A stretch of DNA of 64,000 bases from Desulfofundulus kuznetsovii DSM 6115. GTDB lineage: Bacteria; Bacillota; Desulfotomaculia; Desulfotomaculales; Desulfovirgulaceae. Position 1 is the first letter of the stretch, and every line of letters starts with the position of its first letter. Shown here piece by piece: positions 8,828 through 17,533 of this stretch. The DNA lies in assembly GCF_000214705.1 (NCBI RefSeq), contig NC_015573.1:1449001-1513000 (forward strand), read 5' to 3'. The translations under genes and the position numbers were made by a program. The notes below the pieces were generated by a model, which saw nothing but the letters and a program-made list of their open reading frames with translations, was not told where the DNA came from and ran no database searches.

Positions 8828-9550
8828 TTATGCCCCCTCCTCCACTTCGCCCAGATAGGCGCTGCGAATTTGTGGATTGGCCTGTATTTCTGCTGAGGTA
8901 CCGCTTAAGACAATGCGGCCTGTTTCCAGCACGTACGCCCGGTGAGCTATCTGCAAGGCCATATAGGCATTTTGTTCCACCAGGAGTACAGTAGTTCCCT
9001 GCTGGTTGATATTCTTGATAATTTCAAAGATCTCTTCTACCAGCAGGGGCGACAGGCCCATGGACGGTTCGTCCAGAATAAGCAAAGTGGGTTTGCTCAT
9101 CAATCCCCGGCCCATGGCCAGCATTTGTTGCTCCCCGCCGGACAGGGTGCCTGCCAGCTGTTTGGCCCGTTCCCGTAAACGGGGAAAACGGTTCAGTACT
9201 TCTTCCAGGCTTTCCTGTACCTCGGACCGGTTGCGGCGGGTGTAGGCTCCCATCAAGAGGTTTTCCATGACGGTGAGATTGGGGAATATTTGCCGCCCTT
9301 CCGGCACGTGGGAAATACCCATTCTCACTATCTGGTGGGCCGGGGTGCGATTTATTTTTTGGCCCTGGAAATATATTTCTCCCTGGCGGGGAATTAACAA
9401 CCCCGAGATGGTACGCAGGGTGGTGGATTTCCCTGCGCCATTGGCTCCGATAAGGGTAACTATTTCCCCCTTCTCGACGTAAAAGGAAATCCCCTGTAAT
9501 GCCCGGATGGAACCGTAATAAACTTCCAGATCTTTTACTTGCAGGATCAA
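8828..9550 (-). CDS. livF: branched-chain amino acid ABC transporter ATPase LivF
   Basis: 240-aa ATPase with Walker A GANGAGKST, signature LSGGEQQMLAMGRGL and Walker B LLILDEPSMGLSP. The start is TTG 9550, overlapping the livG TGA stop (TTGA), which suggests translational coupling; the open frame extends 39 codons further into livG but that part is not LivF-like. With LivG it drives uptake of leucine, isoleucine and valine or related compounds at the inner face of the membrane. Confidence 0.93.
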   Translation of the reverse strand: MILQVKDLEVYYGSIRALQGISFYVEKGEIVTLIGANGAGKSTTLRTISGLLIPRQGEIYFQGQKINRTPAHQIVRMGISHVPEGRQIFPNLTVMENLLMGAYTRRNRSEVQESLEEVLNRFPRLRERAKQLAGTLSGGEQQMLAMGRGLMSKPTLLILDEPSMGLSPLLVEEIFEIIKNINQQGTTVLLVEQNAYMALQIAHRAYVLETGRIVLSGTSAEIQANPQIRSAYLGEVEEGA

Positions 9551-10320
9551 GCCACCGTCGCCCCCTTGCCCAGGTAGGCCTCCAAAACCACCGGGTTGTT
9601 TCGGATTTCCAGGGGCGTACCTGTTGCAATAATTTGTCCAAAGTCCATGACCACAAGCCGCTCGCACAGGTTCATAACCATACCCATCTGGTGTTCAATT
9701 AGTAATACCGTCAGTTTGAATCTCTCCTTGATGTAGCGGACTAATTCCACCATGCGCTTCACTTCCGCCGGGTTCATTCCCGCCGCCGGTTCGTCCAGGA
9801 GCAGCAGTGTGGGGTGCGTGGCCAGCGCCCGGGCAATTTCCAACCGCCGTTGATCCCCGTAAGCCAGGTTGGCTGCTTTTTCATTTGCCCGGTGAGCCAG
9901 GTTCAATGCCTCCAGCAGTTCCATTGCTTCCCGGGTAACCCTTGCTTCTTCAGCGTTATACCGGGGCGTTCGTAAAAGGGCATCAAAAAAGTTATATTTA
10001 ATGCGGGGATGAAACACTGCCCGCACATTGTCCAGCACCGTGTTTCCCTTGAAAAGGCGAATATTTTGAAATGTCCTAGCTATGCCCCGCTGGGAAATTT
10101 TAAAAGGTGGTAAGCCTGTAATATCTTCTCCACAAAAATGTATGGTACCAGCGGTTGGTTTGTAAAGGCCGGTGATCAAATTGAAAATTGTGGTTTTGCC
10201 CGCACCGTTGGGGCCAATGAGGCCGACAATCTCTCCCTCATCCAGACTTAAGCTAAAATTGTTCACTGCTTTGAGGCCGCCAAAGGCTTTGGACAGGTTA
10301 CTAATTTCCAGAACCGGCAT
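9547..10320 (-). CDS. livG: branched-chain amino acid ABC transporter ATPase LivG
   Basis: 257 aa. Walker A GPNGAGKTT, LivG-type signature region LAYGDQRRLEIARAL, Walker B LLLLDEPAAGMNP and H-loop LLIEHQMGMV. It overlaps the end of livM by 20 nt and the start of livF by 4 nt, so the subunits are likely translationally coupled. Confidence 0.94.
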   Translation of the reverse strand: MPVLEISNLSKAFGGLKAVNNFSLSLDEGEIVGLIGPNGAGKTTIFNLITGLYKPTAGTIHFCGEDITGLPPFKISQRGIARTFQNIRLFKGNTVLDNVRAVFHPRIKYNFFDALLRTPRYNAEEARVTREAMELLEALNLAHRANEKAANLAYGDQRRLEIARALATHPTLLLLDEPAAGMNPAEVKRMVELVRYIKERFKLTVLLIEHQMGMVMNLCERLVVMDFGQIIATGTPLEIRNNPVVLEAYLGKGATVA

Positions 10321-11320
10321 GGGTGTGCTCCTTTCCGGTCACCATTTTCAGATGATCAGGGACTAATAACCGCAATTCCTTGCCGCTGAAAAGACCCTGG
10401 GGTCTAACGATAATCGAAACGACTAGAATGAGGGCGTAAATAACTCCGCGCCAGTCAATAAAGTTTTGTCCCAGGACCACACGCAAAACTTCCAGCAAGA
10501 AGACCCAGCCCACTGCCGTGACAATAGTGCCCGTCATGCTTCCCAGCCCGCCCAGCACCACAATGAGGAGGAAGTCAAAGGATTTCAGGAAATCAAAACT
10601 GGCCGGGTGCAAAAAGGGATAACGGTGGGCGTAAATGCCTCCGGCCAGGCCCGCTAAGGCACAGCCCAGGACAAAGGCCATGACCTTGTAACGGGTGGTA
10701 TCAATGCCCATTACATCGGCAGCAATTTCATCTTCCCGGATGGAGGTGCAGGCACGACCGTAAGTAGAAAAAATGAAATTACGCACCAGCAGAATTACAA
10801 TCAGTGTCAAGATAAAGATCAGATCGAAGTGGGCTACCTGGGGTGTGCCGCTCATCCCCGTGGCTCCACCCAGCACCGGGAACAGCTTGTTGCCGTTTTC
10901 CATGCCTACTCTAACAATAATACCAAACCCGAGGGTGGCGATGCCCAGGTAGTCGGAACGCAACCTTAAAATGGGCAGGCCGATCAGCAATGCTACCAGA
11001 CCTGCTACCGTAGCTCCGGCCAGAAGGGATAGAAAGAAAAACAGCATGTTGCCGTTTCCATAGACCTTGTCCAGGGCTCCGGCCGTATAAGCTCCCAGAC
11101 CGTAAAAAGCTGCATGGCCTAGGGAAAACTGCCCGGTGAAGCCGTAAATGATGGAAAGCCCCAGGGCACCGATGACAATAATCAGCGCCTGGTCCAGCAC
11201 CAGTTGCCAGTAGGGAGTAAGCATTCCACTAAATTGCATGGCTTTGACCAGGGCAAAGGAGACCGCTGCCCCTGCAAAGAAGAAAAACGTATTGCGTGAT
11301 AATTTCATCTGCCCCTTCAC
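10301..11320 (-). CDS. livM: branched-chain amino acid ABC transporter permease LivM
   Basis: 339 aa, with about nine hydrophobic segments and the permease motifs IYGFTGQFSLGHAAFYGLGAY and the EAA-like REDEIAADVMGID. This is one of the two membrane channels of the Liv transporter. The start ATG 11320 is 20 nt after the livH stop. Confidence 0.93.
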   Translation of the reverse strand: MKGQMKLSRNTFFFFAGAAVSFALVKAMQFSGMLTPYWQLVLDQALIIVIGALGLSIIYGFTGQFSLGHAAFYGLGAYTAGALDKVYGNGNMLFFFLSLLAGATVAGLVALLIGLPILRLRSDYLGIATLGFGIIVRVGMENGNKLFPVLGGATGMSGTPQVAHFDLIFILTLIVILLVRNFIFSTYGRACTSIREDEIAADVMGIDTTRYKVMAFVLGCALAGLAGGIYAHRYPFLHPASFDFLKSFDFLLIVVLGGLGSMTGTIVTAVGWVFLLEVLRVVLGQNFIDWRGVIYALILVVSIIVRPQGLFSGKELRLLVPDHLKMVTGKEHTHAGSGN

Positions 11321-11340
11321 CTGCTTTATGACGTTATACG

Positions 11341-12225
11341 TTATACTTTTTCTGTTTCCGTACGGCCCAACAGCCCCGTAGGCCGGAATAGGAGAACCAG
11401 AATCAAAATGGCAAAGGCAATGGCGTCTCGCATTTGGGAAGATATATAGGCGGAAGTCAGGGTTTCCACCTGACCCATTATAAGCGCGCCCAGTACTGCT
11501 CCCGGAATGATCCCGATTCCGCCCAGTACGGCGGCGGTAAAGGCCTTTAAACCGGGCATGATACCCATGAAGGGGTGAATTTGGGGATAGGCAATGGCGT
11601 ATAAAACGCCTCCCAGGGCGGCAAAGGCCGACCCGATGGCAAAGGTAATGGATATGGTGGTATCCACATTTACGCCCATCAGCCGGGCGGCGTTATGATC
11701 CACGGCCACCGTGCGCATGGCCATACCAGTTTTCGTACGGTAAATTAGTATTTGGAGCAGGATAAGCATGAACAGAACAACCACAAAAACAATCACTTGA
11801 ATATTGCTGACGGAGAGGCCTGCAATATTCCAGTGTACTTCAGGAAAAGGTCGCGGCACCACCCGGTAATTGGGGCCAAATACGAACTTAAGGCTGCTGA
11901 AGTACTCTAAAAAGAGCGATACACCGATGGCGCTAATCAGGGCGGCAATTTTCGGGGCGTAACGCAAGGGACGGTAAGCTACCCGTTCAATGATCACCCC
12001 AAGCAGGGCACAGGCCACCATGGCCGTAAGTATGGCCACGGGCAGGGGCAACCCCCATACGGCAAAGCCAAAGTAGCCGAGAAAAGCCCCCACCATAAAG
12101 ACATCACCGTGGGCGAAGTTAATCAGCTGCACCACTCCGTAAACCATGGTGTAGCCCAGGGCAATCAGGGCGTACATGAGTCCCAGTTGTAAGCCGTTCA
12201 ACACCTGTTCCAGGAAATGCTCCAC
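11341..12225 (-). CDS. livH: branched-chain amino acid ABC transporter permease LivH
   Basis: 294 aa, polytopic, with the family motif VQLINFAHGDVFMVGAF and the coupling-loop motif AVDHNAARLMGV. GTG 12225 is the likely start, with AGGAGG 9 nt upstream; the frame continues nine codons further without a ribosome site. It is separated from livK by a hairpin, which would allow more binding protein than permease to be made. Confidence 0.93.
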   Translation of the reverse strand: MEHFLEQVLNGLQLGLMYALIALGYTMVYGVVQLINFAHGDVFMVGAFLGYFGFAVWGLPLPVAILTAMVACALLGVIIERVAYRPLRYAPKIAALISAIGVSLFLEYFSSLKFVFGPNYRVVPRPFPEVHWNIAGLSVSNIQVIVFVVVLFMLILLQILIYRTKTGMAMRTVAVDHNAARLMGVNVDTTISITFAIGSAFAALGGVLYAIAYPQIHPFMGIMPGLKAFTAAVLGGIGIIPGAVLGALIMGQVETLTSAYISSQMRDAIAFAILILVLLFRPTGLLGRTETEKV

Positions 12226-12259
12226 TCCAATAAACCTCCTGCAGTCAACCAATCTGAAT

Positions 12260-12286
12260 GCGGGGAGGGGTTTCCCGCCTCCCCGC
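12260..12286 (-). other. intercistronic hairpin between livK and livH
   Basis: 9-bp GC stem GCGGGGAGG/CCTCCCCGC with a 9-nt loop, no U-tract on the minus strand. Such hairpins after periplasmic-type binding-protein genes commonly stabilise the upstream mRNA or partly stop transcription; here the role is inferred. Confidence 0.55.
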
Positions 12287-12300
12287 TTCCTGTTGCCGTT

Positions 12301-13470
12301 TTAATTGGGCTTGATGGCCGTGACGAACTTCTGCTTGCCGCCCTCAATTTTGAGTATGGTTACCGGCTTAATCGGGTTGCCGTTCTCGTCAAAGGAAACT
12401 TTCTCGCCGCTTACGATGGAGAAGTCCTTGATGTTCTGCAAGGCTTCTTTGATCTTGGCCGGGTCATCGCTATTCGCGGTTTTAATGGCATTGAGCAGCA
12501 GGTTGGTGGCGTCGTAGGTCAGAGTAGCAAAGGCGTCGGGTTCCTGACCGTATTTTTCCTTAAACTGCTTGACCCAATTTTGTACCTCGGGCCTGGGATC
12601 TTGTGCGGAGTAGTGGTTGGTGAAATAACCGCCCTCCATGGTCTTGTAATCCAGGTCGCTGGAGTCCCAACCATCGCCGCCGATAAATACGGCCTTGATG
12701 CCTTTATCCCTGGCCTGTTTACCAATTAGACTGACCTTCTGGTAGTAGTCCGGCAGGTAGAGAATGTCGGGATTTTTCTTGGCAATGTTGGTCAGCACTG
12801 CGGAGAAATCGGTATCATTCTTGGCATAGGCTTCCATGGCCAGTACCTGTCCTCCGCCGGCAGTGAAGGCTTCCTTGAAGTTGTTGGCCAGGCCAATGGT
12901 ATAGTCGTTACCCTGGTCATAAAGGATGGCGGCAGTTTTTAGCTTGAGTTCTTCCAGGGCAAACTTGGCTGCCACAGTACCCTGGGTGGGGTCAATGAAA
13001 CAGGCCCGGAAGATATATTCTTTGCGCTTGCCCTCGTCTACAGTAACCTTGGGGCTGGTGGCCGTGCCGGTAATCAAGACCACCTTGTTATCATTGGCAA
13101 ACTTGGAAATAGGAATGGTGGTTAAGGAAGTAAGGGAACCTACAATGGCCTTGACGCCATCCTGGGTAATCAGTTTGGTGGCAACGTTGACAGCTTCCGT
13201 GGCGTCGTTACGATCATCAGCTTTTACGGGTTCAATTTTAAAATCCCCTGCCTTGTAACCGGCCTGTTCTAAAGCTAGGTCAAAACCTTTCTGGGCCGAT
13301 TCGCCAAAGGTCTTTACATCGCCGGTCAAGGGGGCAATAAACCCGATCTTGATTACCTTTTCCCCCGAGGCGCCTTGGGTCCCCGTTTTACCCTGGCTGC
13401 CACAGCCCGTAACCACCAGGGCCAAACTGAGCACTACAACTAAAAGGATGGACCATAATTTCTTACGCAC
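12301..13470 (-). CDS. livK: branched-chain amino acid ABC transporter substrate-binding lipoprotein
   Basis: 389 aa. A lipoprotein signal peptide (MRKK, then a hydrophobic core, then VVTGC with Cys23) anchors it outside the membrane. The mature part is a type I periplasmic-binding fold (IKIGFIAPLTGDVKTFGES near the start, IVGSLTSLTTIPISKFA). It captures the amino acid for LivHM. First gene of livKHMGF; substrate specificity cannot be read from the sequence. Confidence 0.92.
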   Translation of the reverse strand: MRKKLWSILLVVVLSLALVVTGCGSQGKTGTQGASGEKVIKIGFIAPLTGDVKTFGESAQKGFDLALEQAGYKAGDFKIEPVKADDRNDATEAVNVATKLITQDGVKAIVGSLTSLTTIPISKFANDNKVVLITGTATSPKVTVDEGKRKEYIFRACFIDPTQGTVAAKFALEELKLKTAAILYDQGNDYTIGLANNFKEAFTAGGGQVLAMEAYAKNDTDFSAVLTNIAKKNPDILYLPDYYQKVSLIGKQARDKGIKAVFIGGDGWDSSDLDYKTMEGGYFTNHYSAQDPRPEVQNWVKQFKEKYGQEPDAFATLTYDATNLLLNAIKTANSDDPAKIKEALQNIKDFSIVSGEKVSFDENGNPIKPVTILKIEGGKQKFVTAIKPN

Positions 13471-13630
13471 GGGTCGTACCTCCTTCTTTTAAACTGCGAG
13501 CTGCCAAATAAGCTTTTGCTTCTTCCCGGGCACCGTCACCTCCACTTTGTTTTGGCTGGGTTAGTCACATTAAACGGTAAGTTAATTCCACAAAATCTTC
13601 TAAAATCCTTTTAAAACTCCTTGTGGGAGG

Positions 13631-13662
13631 ATAAAATTTTGGAGCGCCTTTATTGGCGCTCC
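13631..13662 (-). terminator. hairpin, probable terminator upstream of livK
   Basis: 8-bp stem GGAGCGCC/GGCGCTCC with a 6-nt loop, followed on the minus strand by AAAATTTTATCC. It lies between the nucleoside phosphorylase gene and livK. The stop codon of the 29-codon ORF lies in its loop. The short U-run makes it a moderate terminator at best. Confidence 0.5.
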
Positions 13663-13739
13663 ACATAGCTTTTTCCATGTTTTTTGGAGATTTCTGGACA
13701 ATTTATCAATTGTGGCAGGGAATTCTTTTCTCTTGCCAT
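13650..13739 (-). CDS. possible 29-aa small protein
   Basis: ATG 13739 preceded by an excellent ribosome site (AAGGAGGT, 2-3 nt from the ATG, so spacing is tight), ending at TAA inside the hairpin at 13641-13662. The peptide begins MAREKNSLPQ and is basic with one cysteine. It starts 67 nt after the stop of the nucleoside phosphorylase gene and could be a small protein or leader peptide. Not recognised. No other gene is visible in the 335-nt gap; 13471-13630 should hold the livK promoter. Confidence 0.35.
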   Translation of the reverse strand: MAREKNSLPQLINCPEISKKHGKSYVERQ

Positions 13740-13805
13740 CCACCTCCTTGTAGCCCGATTACACTAAAACTATATTAAATGCACCCGGCTATATTGTCTG
13801 GTAAT

Positions 13806-14636
13806 TTATTCCTTGAGCAGGGTAGGATGGCGTAAATCTGCACAACCACATTCCTGCCGGGCATCGATTTGGCGCATAGCCTCCAGGAGAATGCACCCCA
13901 TGCGGTGCGCTTCATGATAAAAAATGTCGGCCAGTTCCCGGTGCTCCCATTCCCTGACCACACCCTCGGCGTAGTTGGTCACTATATCCACCCGGCCGTA
14001 GCAGGCACCAATTTCCCTGGCCAGATAAACTTCGGGGCACATGCTCTGCCCCACTATATCAGCTCCTAAACGTCCGAGCATGGCTATCTCGGCCGGGCTT
14101 TCAAAATGACGTCCGTCGGTAACGGCATAAATCCCCCGGTCGAAAATACGCCCCCGTCCCGGGGTACTTTTTTCGGCCGCGTTGATCAGGGCGTCCCGGA
14201 GGACGGGGCAAACGGGCTGGCGCATGGTGAGCAGGAATTCACCATCGAGGCCCACGTCTTTGCGCATGGAAAAGTCCAGGTAATCCGAGGGAACCAGAAT
14301 ATCCCGGGGCTTAAGCAGGTGGTTGATGGATCCTACCCCGCCCTCGGCCAAAATTCTCTTTACACCTGCTTCCCGCAGCACCCAGAACAGTTGTTGGGAG
14401 GCCCTGCCCCGGCTTATCCCCCGGCGCCAGCCGTGCATTTTTGCGGTTAACACTTTTTTCTCCCCGAGGGTAAACAACTTTAAGGGAGGACTGTCCCCGT
14501 AGGGCGTGGGGAAAACCAGGTTTTCAGCCAGAACCTGGACATCGGGAGCACCCAGGTCTTGAGGGAAATTTAAGCTAAAGGTACTTGACCCGCCAATGAT
14601 GGCAAACTCCACCCGTGGGATGTCTGGTGCGGACAC
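13806..14636 (-). CDS. MTA phosphorylase / purine nucleoside phosphorylase family protein
   Basis: 276 aa from GTG 14636, with AAAGGAG 8 nt upstream; the frame extends upstream into the methyltransferase gene but that part is spurious. Family features: IIGGSSTFS near the N-terminus (phosphate-binding loop), MRQPVCPVLRDAL, and DIVGQSMCPEVYLAREIGACYG, like the GMSxxPExxLAxE segment of MTAP-type phosphorylases. These enzymes cleave 5'-methylthioadenosine or purine nucleosides with phosphate. The canonical HGR...PH motif is not clear, so the substrate is uncertain. The start lies 5 nt after the start of the preceding gene's stop, indicating coupling with the methyltransferase. Confidence 0.78.
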   Translation of the reverse strand: MSAPDIPRVEFAIIGGSSTFSLNFPQDLGAPDVQVLAENLVFPTPYGDSPPLKLFTLGEKKVLTAKMHGWRRGISRGRASQQLFWVLREAGVKRILAEGGVGSINHLLKPRDILVPSDYLDFSMRKDVGLDGEFLLTMRQPVCPVLRDALINAAEKSTPGRGRIFDRGIYAVTDGRHFESPAEIAMLGRLGADIVGQSMCPEVYLAREIGACYGRVDIVTNYAEGVVREWEHRELADIFYHEAHRMGCILLEAMRQIDARQECGCADLRHPTLLKE

Positions 14637-14640
14637 GCAA

Positions 14641-15381
14641 TCAACTCCTTTGGGCAATATAAAAATGACGCCGGCTTTCTGTATGAATGGGGTTAAAGGA
14701 AAAGGCATCGTAGGAAGCGAGGTGCTTAAGCTCCGCGGCTTGCAAGGCCTGCTGTATCTGCTCCGGTGTGTAGCCGTACTCCCGGTGTTGTTCGGTAAAT
14801 TTATAATAGTATTCCCCTTCCCGGACAAAGGCGGTGAGCTGAACTTCCCAGCTGCAATTCACGGGCCGGTAACAGCTCTGCCAGATTAGGGTCAAATCCG
14901 GTTCGTCCACTACGGTTACTTCAGGGGTGGTGCCGGCCAACCATTGAATGGCATTTAAATCAAAAATGAACATGCCGCCGGGCGTAAGGTTGTTTTTCAC
15001 CTGTTGAAAGGTCCTTTCCAGATCCCTGTAGTCTGCTAGATAGTTTAATCCATCATGGAAGCAGGTAATCAAGTCTACCGGTTCATTAAGCTGGAAAGAA
15101 CGCATATCTGCGGTAAAGAAATTTACCGCCAAACCCTGTTTTGCAGCCTTTTCCCTGGCAATGGCTACCATGGCCGGGGAGAGATCCAACCCCATGACCC
15201 GGTAACCCCTGCGGGCCAGGGGCAGGGTGGTATTCCCTGTACCGCACGCTAGATCAAGGATCGTACGGGGGTGATGGTTAAATCGCCGTAGAATTTCTTC
15301 CAGGTAATCGGCCCAGCCCTCAAAGTCCACCCCGGCCACTAAAAAATCGTAAATCCGTGCCAGACCGGCATAACAATGCAT
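14641..15381 (-). CDS. class I SAM-dependent methyltransferase
   Basis: 246 aa. The SAM-binding motif is ILDLACGTGNTTLPLARRGY, followed by GLDLSPAMVAIAREKA and a middle motif ADMRSFQL...DLITCFHDGLNYL. Overall it looks like the YcgJ/Smt-type small-molecule or protein methyltransferases with a C-terminal beta-rich part. Start ATG 15381 has GAAAGGG 7 nt upstream. The methyl acceptor is unknown. It is coupled to the nucleoside phosphorylase downstream. Confidence 0.83.
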   Translation of the reverse strand: MHCYAGLARIYDFLVAGVDFEGWADYLEEILRRFNHHPRTILDLACGTGNTTLPLARRGYRVMGLDLSPAMVAIAREKAAKQGLAVNFFTADMRSFQLNEPVDLITCFHDGLNYLADYRDLERTFQQVKNNLTPGGMFIFDLNAIQWLAGTTPEVTVVDEPDLTLIWQSCYRPVNCSWEVQLTAFVREGEYYYKFTEQHREYGYTPEQIQQALQAAELKHLASYDAFSFNPIHTESRRHFYIAQRS

Positions 15382-15411
15382 GACCATTCCCTTTCACGGG
15401 TTAAGTTAAAT

Positions 15412-15438
15412 GTGCCCCCGCTGAAATTCGGGGGCTTT
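15412..15438 (-). terminator. probable terminator after adk
   Basis: 7-bp stem GCCCCCG/CGGGGGC with an 8-nt loop between the adk stop and the methyltransferase start. The minus-strand tail is only ACATTT, so termination is likely partial. Confidence 0.5.
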
Positions 15439-15456
15439 GAGATCCTAATTACCTTA

Positions 15457-16140
<684 letters not shown>

Positions 16141-16183
16141 TTATAGCATGGATTACTCACCAGGGAAACAGGTTTATCAAGCG

Positions 16184-16213
16184 ACAAAAACAAAACCCGG
16201 GTCTGACCCGGGT
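16184..16213 (-). terminator. terminator of tRNA-Pro
   Basis: Two copies of the self-complementary octamer ACCCGGGT separated by 3 nt form a tight hairpin, followed on the minus strand by TTTTGTTTTTG. It ends the tRNA-Pro transcript before adk. Confidence 0.8.
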
Positions 16214-16234
16214 CACCTTCGCTATAAAAAATAC

Positions 16235-16312
16235 TGGTCGGGATGACAGGATTTGAACCTGCGACCTCACGGTCCCGAACCGTGCGCTCTAGCCAAACTG
16301 AGCTACATCCCG
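16235..16312 (-). tRNA. tRNA-Pro (anticodon CGG)
   Basis: Complete cloverleaf: acceptor CGGGATG/CATCCCG, D-arm GCTC...GAGC, anticodon stem CACGG/CCGTG with loop TTCGGGA (anticodon CGG, codon CCG), T-arm GGTTCAAAT, discriminator A and encoded CCA. Confidence 0.95.
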
Positions 16313-16349
16313 CCCGCAAAGAATATTATCCTATAAGGTTTAAGAAAAG

Positions 16350-16997
16350 TCAAGGGTTTTTCCCGAGCCAATCCACTGCCTGCCGCGCCGGCTGGATAAA
16401 GGCTATGAGCTTGTGGGCCAGTTCCACACCCAGTACCCAGAGGGCGGCGGTGGTTAAATGGGTGGGTGCTACGGCGTCAAAAAGAATATTGGCCCGGGGC
16501 GGGAATTCCTCGTCGCCGGCCCAGATGGTGACGGCCAGAGGCAGTTTGGGCAGGGCCGGGATTTTAGCACCCGCATCTCCCATGTTCAGGGGTTCGCCTC
16601 CCAGATGCCTGGTGGCGCGGCGAAAATCCTCCAACCTGGTACCAAAGGCTTCCGCCAGGGGGTTAAGGGCGTCGGTGTGGAAGGGCGCATTGTGGTGGGC
16701 GCCATCGGGTAATTCCAGGAAGGACAACCAGTGCCCCCGGGGCGGCAAACCGCTGGCCGAGCACAGGTATTGCAGAATCAGGGTGCGGTCGTTGTAGGGT
16801 ACTACTCCGGGGGATCCCTGCCTTTGCACATTGCCAGCGAGATCAATTTCGTAAATCTGCCCAAAATAGGATAATAAGAAAATTTTTCTCTGGCCATCAA
16901 AGGAGGCACCGGTGCGTAAAACCACGGCTTCCGGTTCGCTGGCCAGGGATGCGAAGTTCCGCACTGCTTCACTTAAAGCGTTAAGCTGATTAACCAT
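16350..16997 (-). CDS. DUF3786-like protein
   Basis: 215 aa, start ATG 16997 with GAGGTGGG upstream. It resembles DUF3786 proteins of anaerobes: an N-terminal strand-rich part (KIFLLSYFGQIYEIDLAG) and a C-terminal part with LPLAVTIWAGDEEFPP and ANILFDAVAPTHLTTAAL. Function unknown; several family members sit near corrinoid or iron-sulfur genes, which is not the case here. No cysteines for metal binding are visible in the conserved part. It follows the 143-aa membrane-anchored gene by 21 nt and may be co-transcribed with it. Confidence 0.65.
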   Translation of the reverse strand: MVNQLNALSEAVRNFASLASEPEAVVLRTGASFDGQRKIFLLSYFGQIYEIDLAGNVQRQGSPGVVPYNDRTLILQYLCSASGLPPRGHWLSFLELPDGAHHNAPFHTDALNPLAEAFGTRLEDFRRATRHLGGEPLNMGDAGAKIPALPKLPLAVTIWAGDEEFPPRANILFDAVAPTHLTTAALWVLGVELAHKLIAFIQPARQAVDWLGKNP

Positions 16998-17018
16998 TTT
17001 CCCACCTCATCAGGATTT

Positions 17019-17450
17019 TTAGCGGCCCGCAAGGTACAGGACGATGGCCGTAATGATTACTACCAGGAAAAGAACCATGGAAAGCCCGCCGAAGTTTGTT
17101 AGAGCCTTTAAACGAATGCCTTCATTCTCTGCCCTTTCCCGCAAACTCTTGTAGACCTGTAACCGGCCGATCACATCCATAACCAGGCTGTCGGCCAGAT
17201 CCGGGTCGCCTCCTTTTTCCAGGAGGCTTTGCACGGTGGTGTCCATCCATTTCTGCCGTCCTCCTTCATCCAGGAGGGCGTACTTTTCCTTCAGGAAGAG
17301 TTTGAACTCCCTTTCCCTTGGTTTTAGTTGCTCGAAATAGGTACGCCGTTCCAGGCGGGAGAGCTGCCGGATGTTCTTTCCCAACAGGGCAACCTCTTGC
17401 TCGTTGAGACGGAACTGTTTACCTATGACGGCGGCAAATTCCCGGGACAA
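17019..17450 (-). CDS. hypothetical protein with C-terminal membrane anchor
   Basis: 143 aa from TTG 17450 (GGGG about 8 nt upstream); GTG 17459 is the alternative start. Residues 1-115 are charged and helical; about 119-141 are a hydrophobic segment (SMVLFLVVIITAIVLYL) ending in AGR, so it is a tail-anchored-type membrane protein with most of its mass in the cytoplasm. Not recognised. Located between the PBP gene and the DUF3786 gene. Confidence 0.65.
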   Translation of the reverse strand: MSREFAAVIGKQFRLNEQEVALLGKNIRQLSRLERRTYFEQLKPREREFKLFLKEKYALLDEGGRQKWMDTTVQSLLEKGGDPDLADSLVMDVIGRLQVYKSLRERAENEGIRLKALTNFGGLSMVLFLVVIITAIVLYLAGR

Positions 17451-17533
17451 GATTCCCACCCCTTGTGTTGTGCGGCGTTATTGCCTCAATGATTTTCTTT
17501 CTCCATACCAGGGTCCAGATCCTTTAAGGTTTT

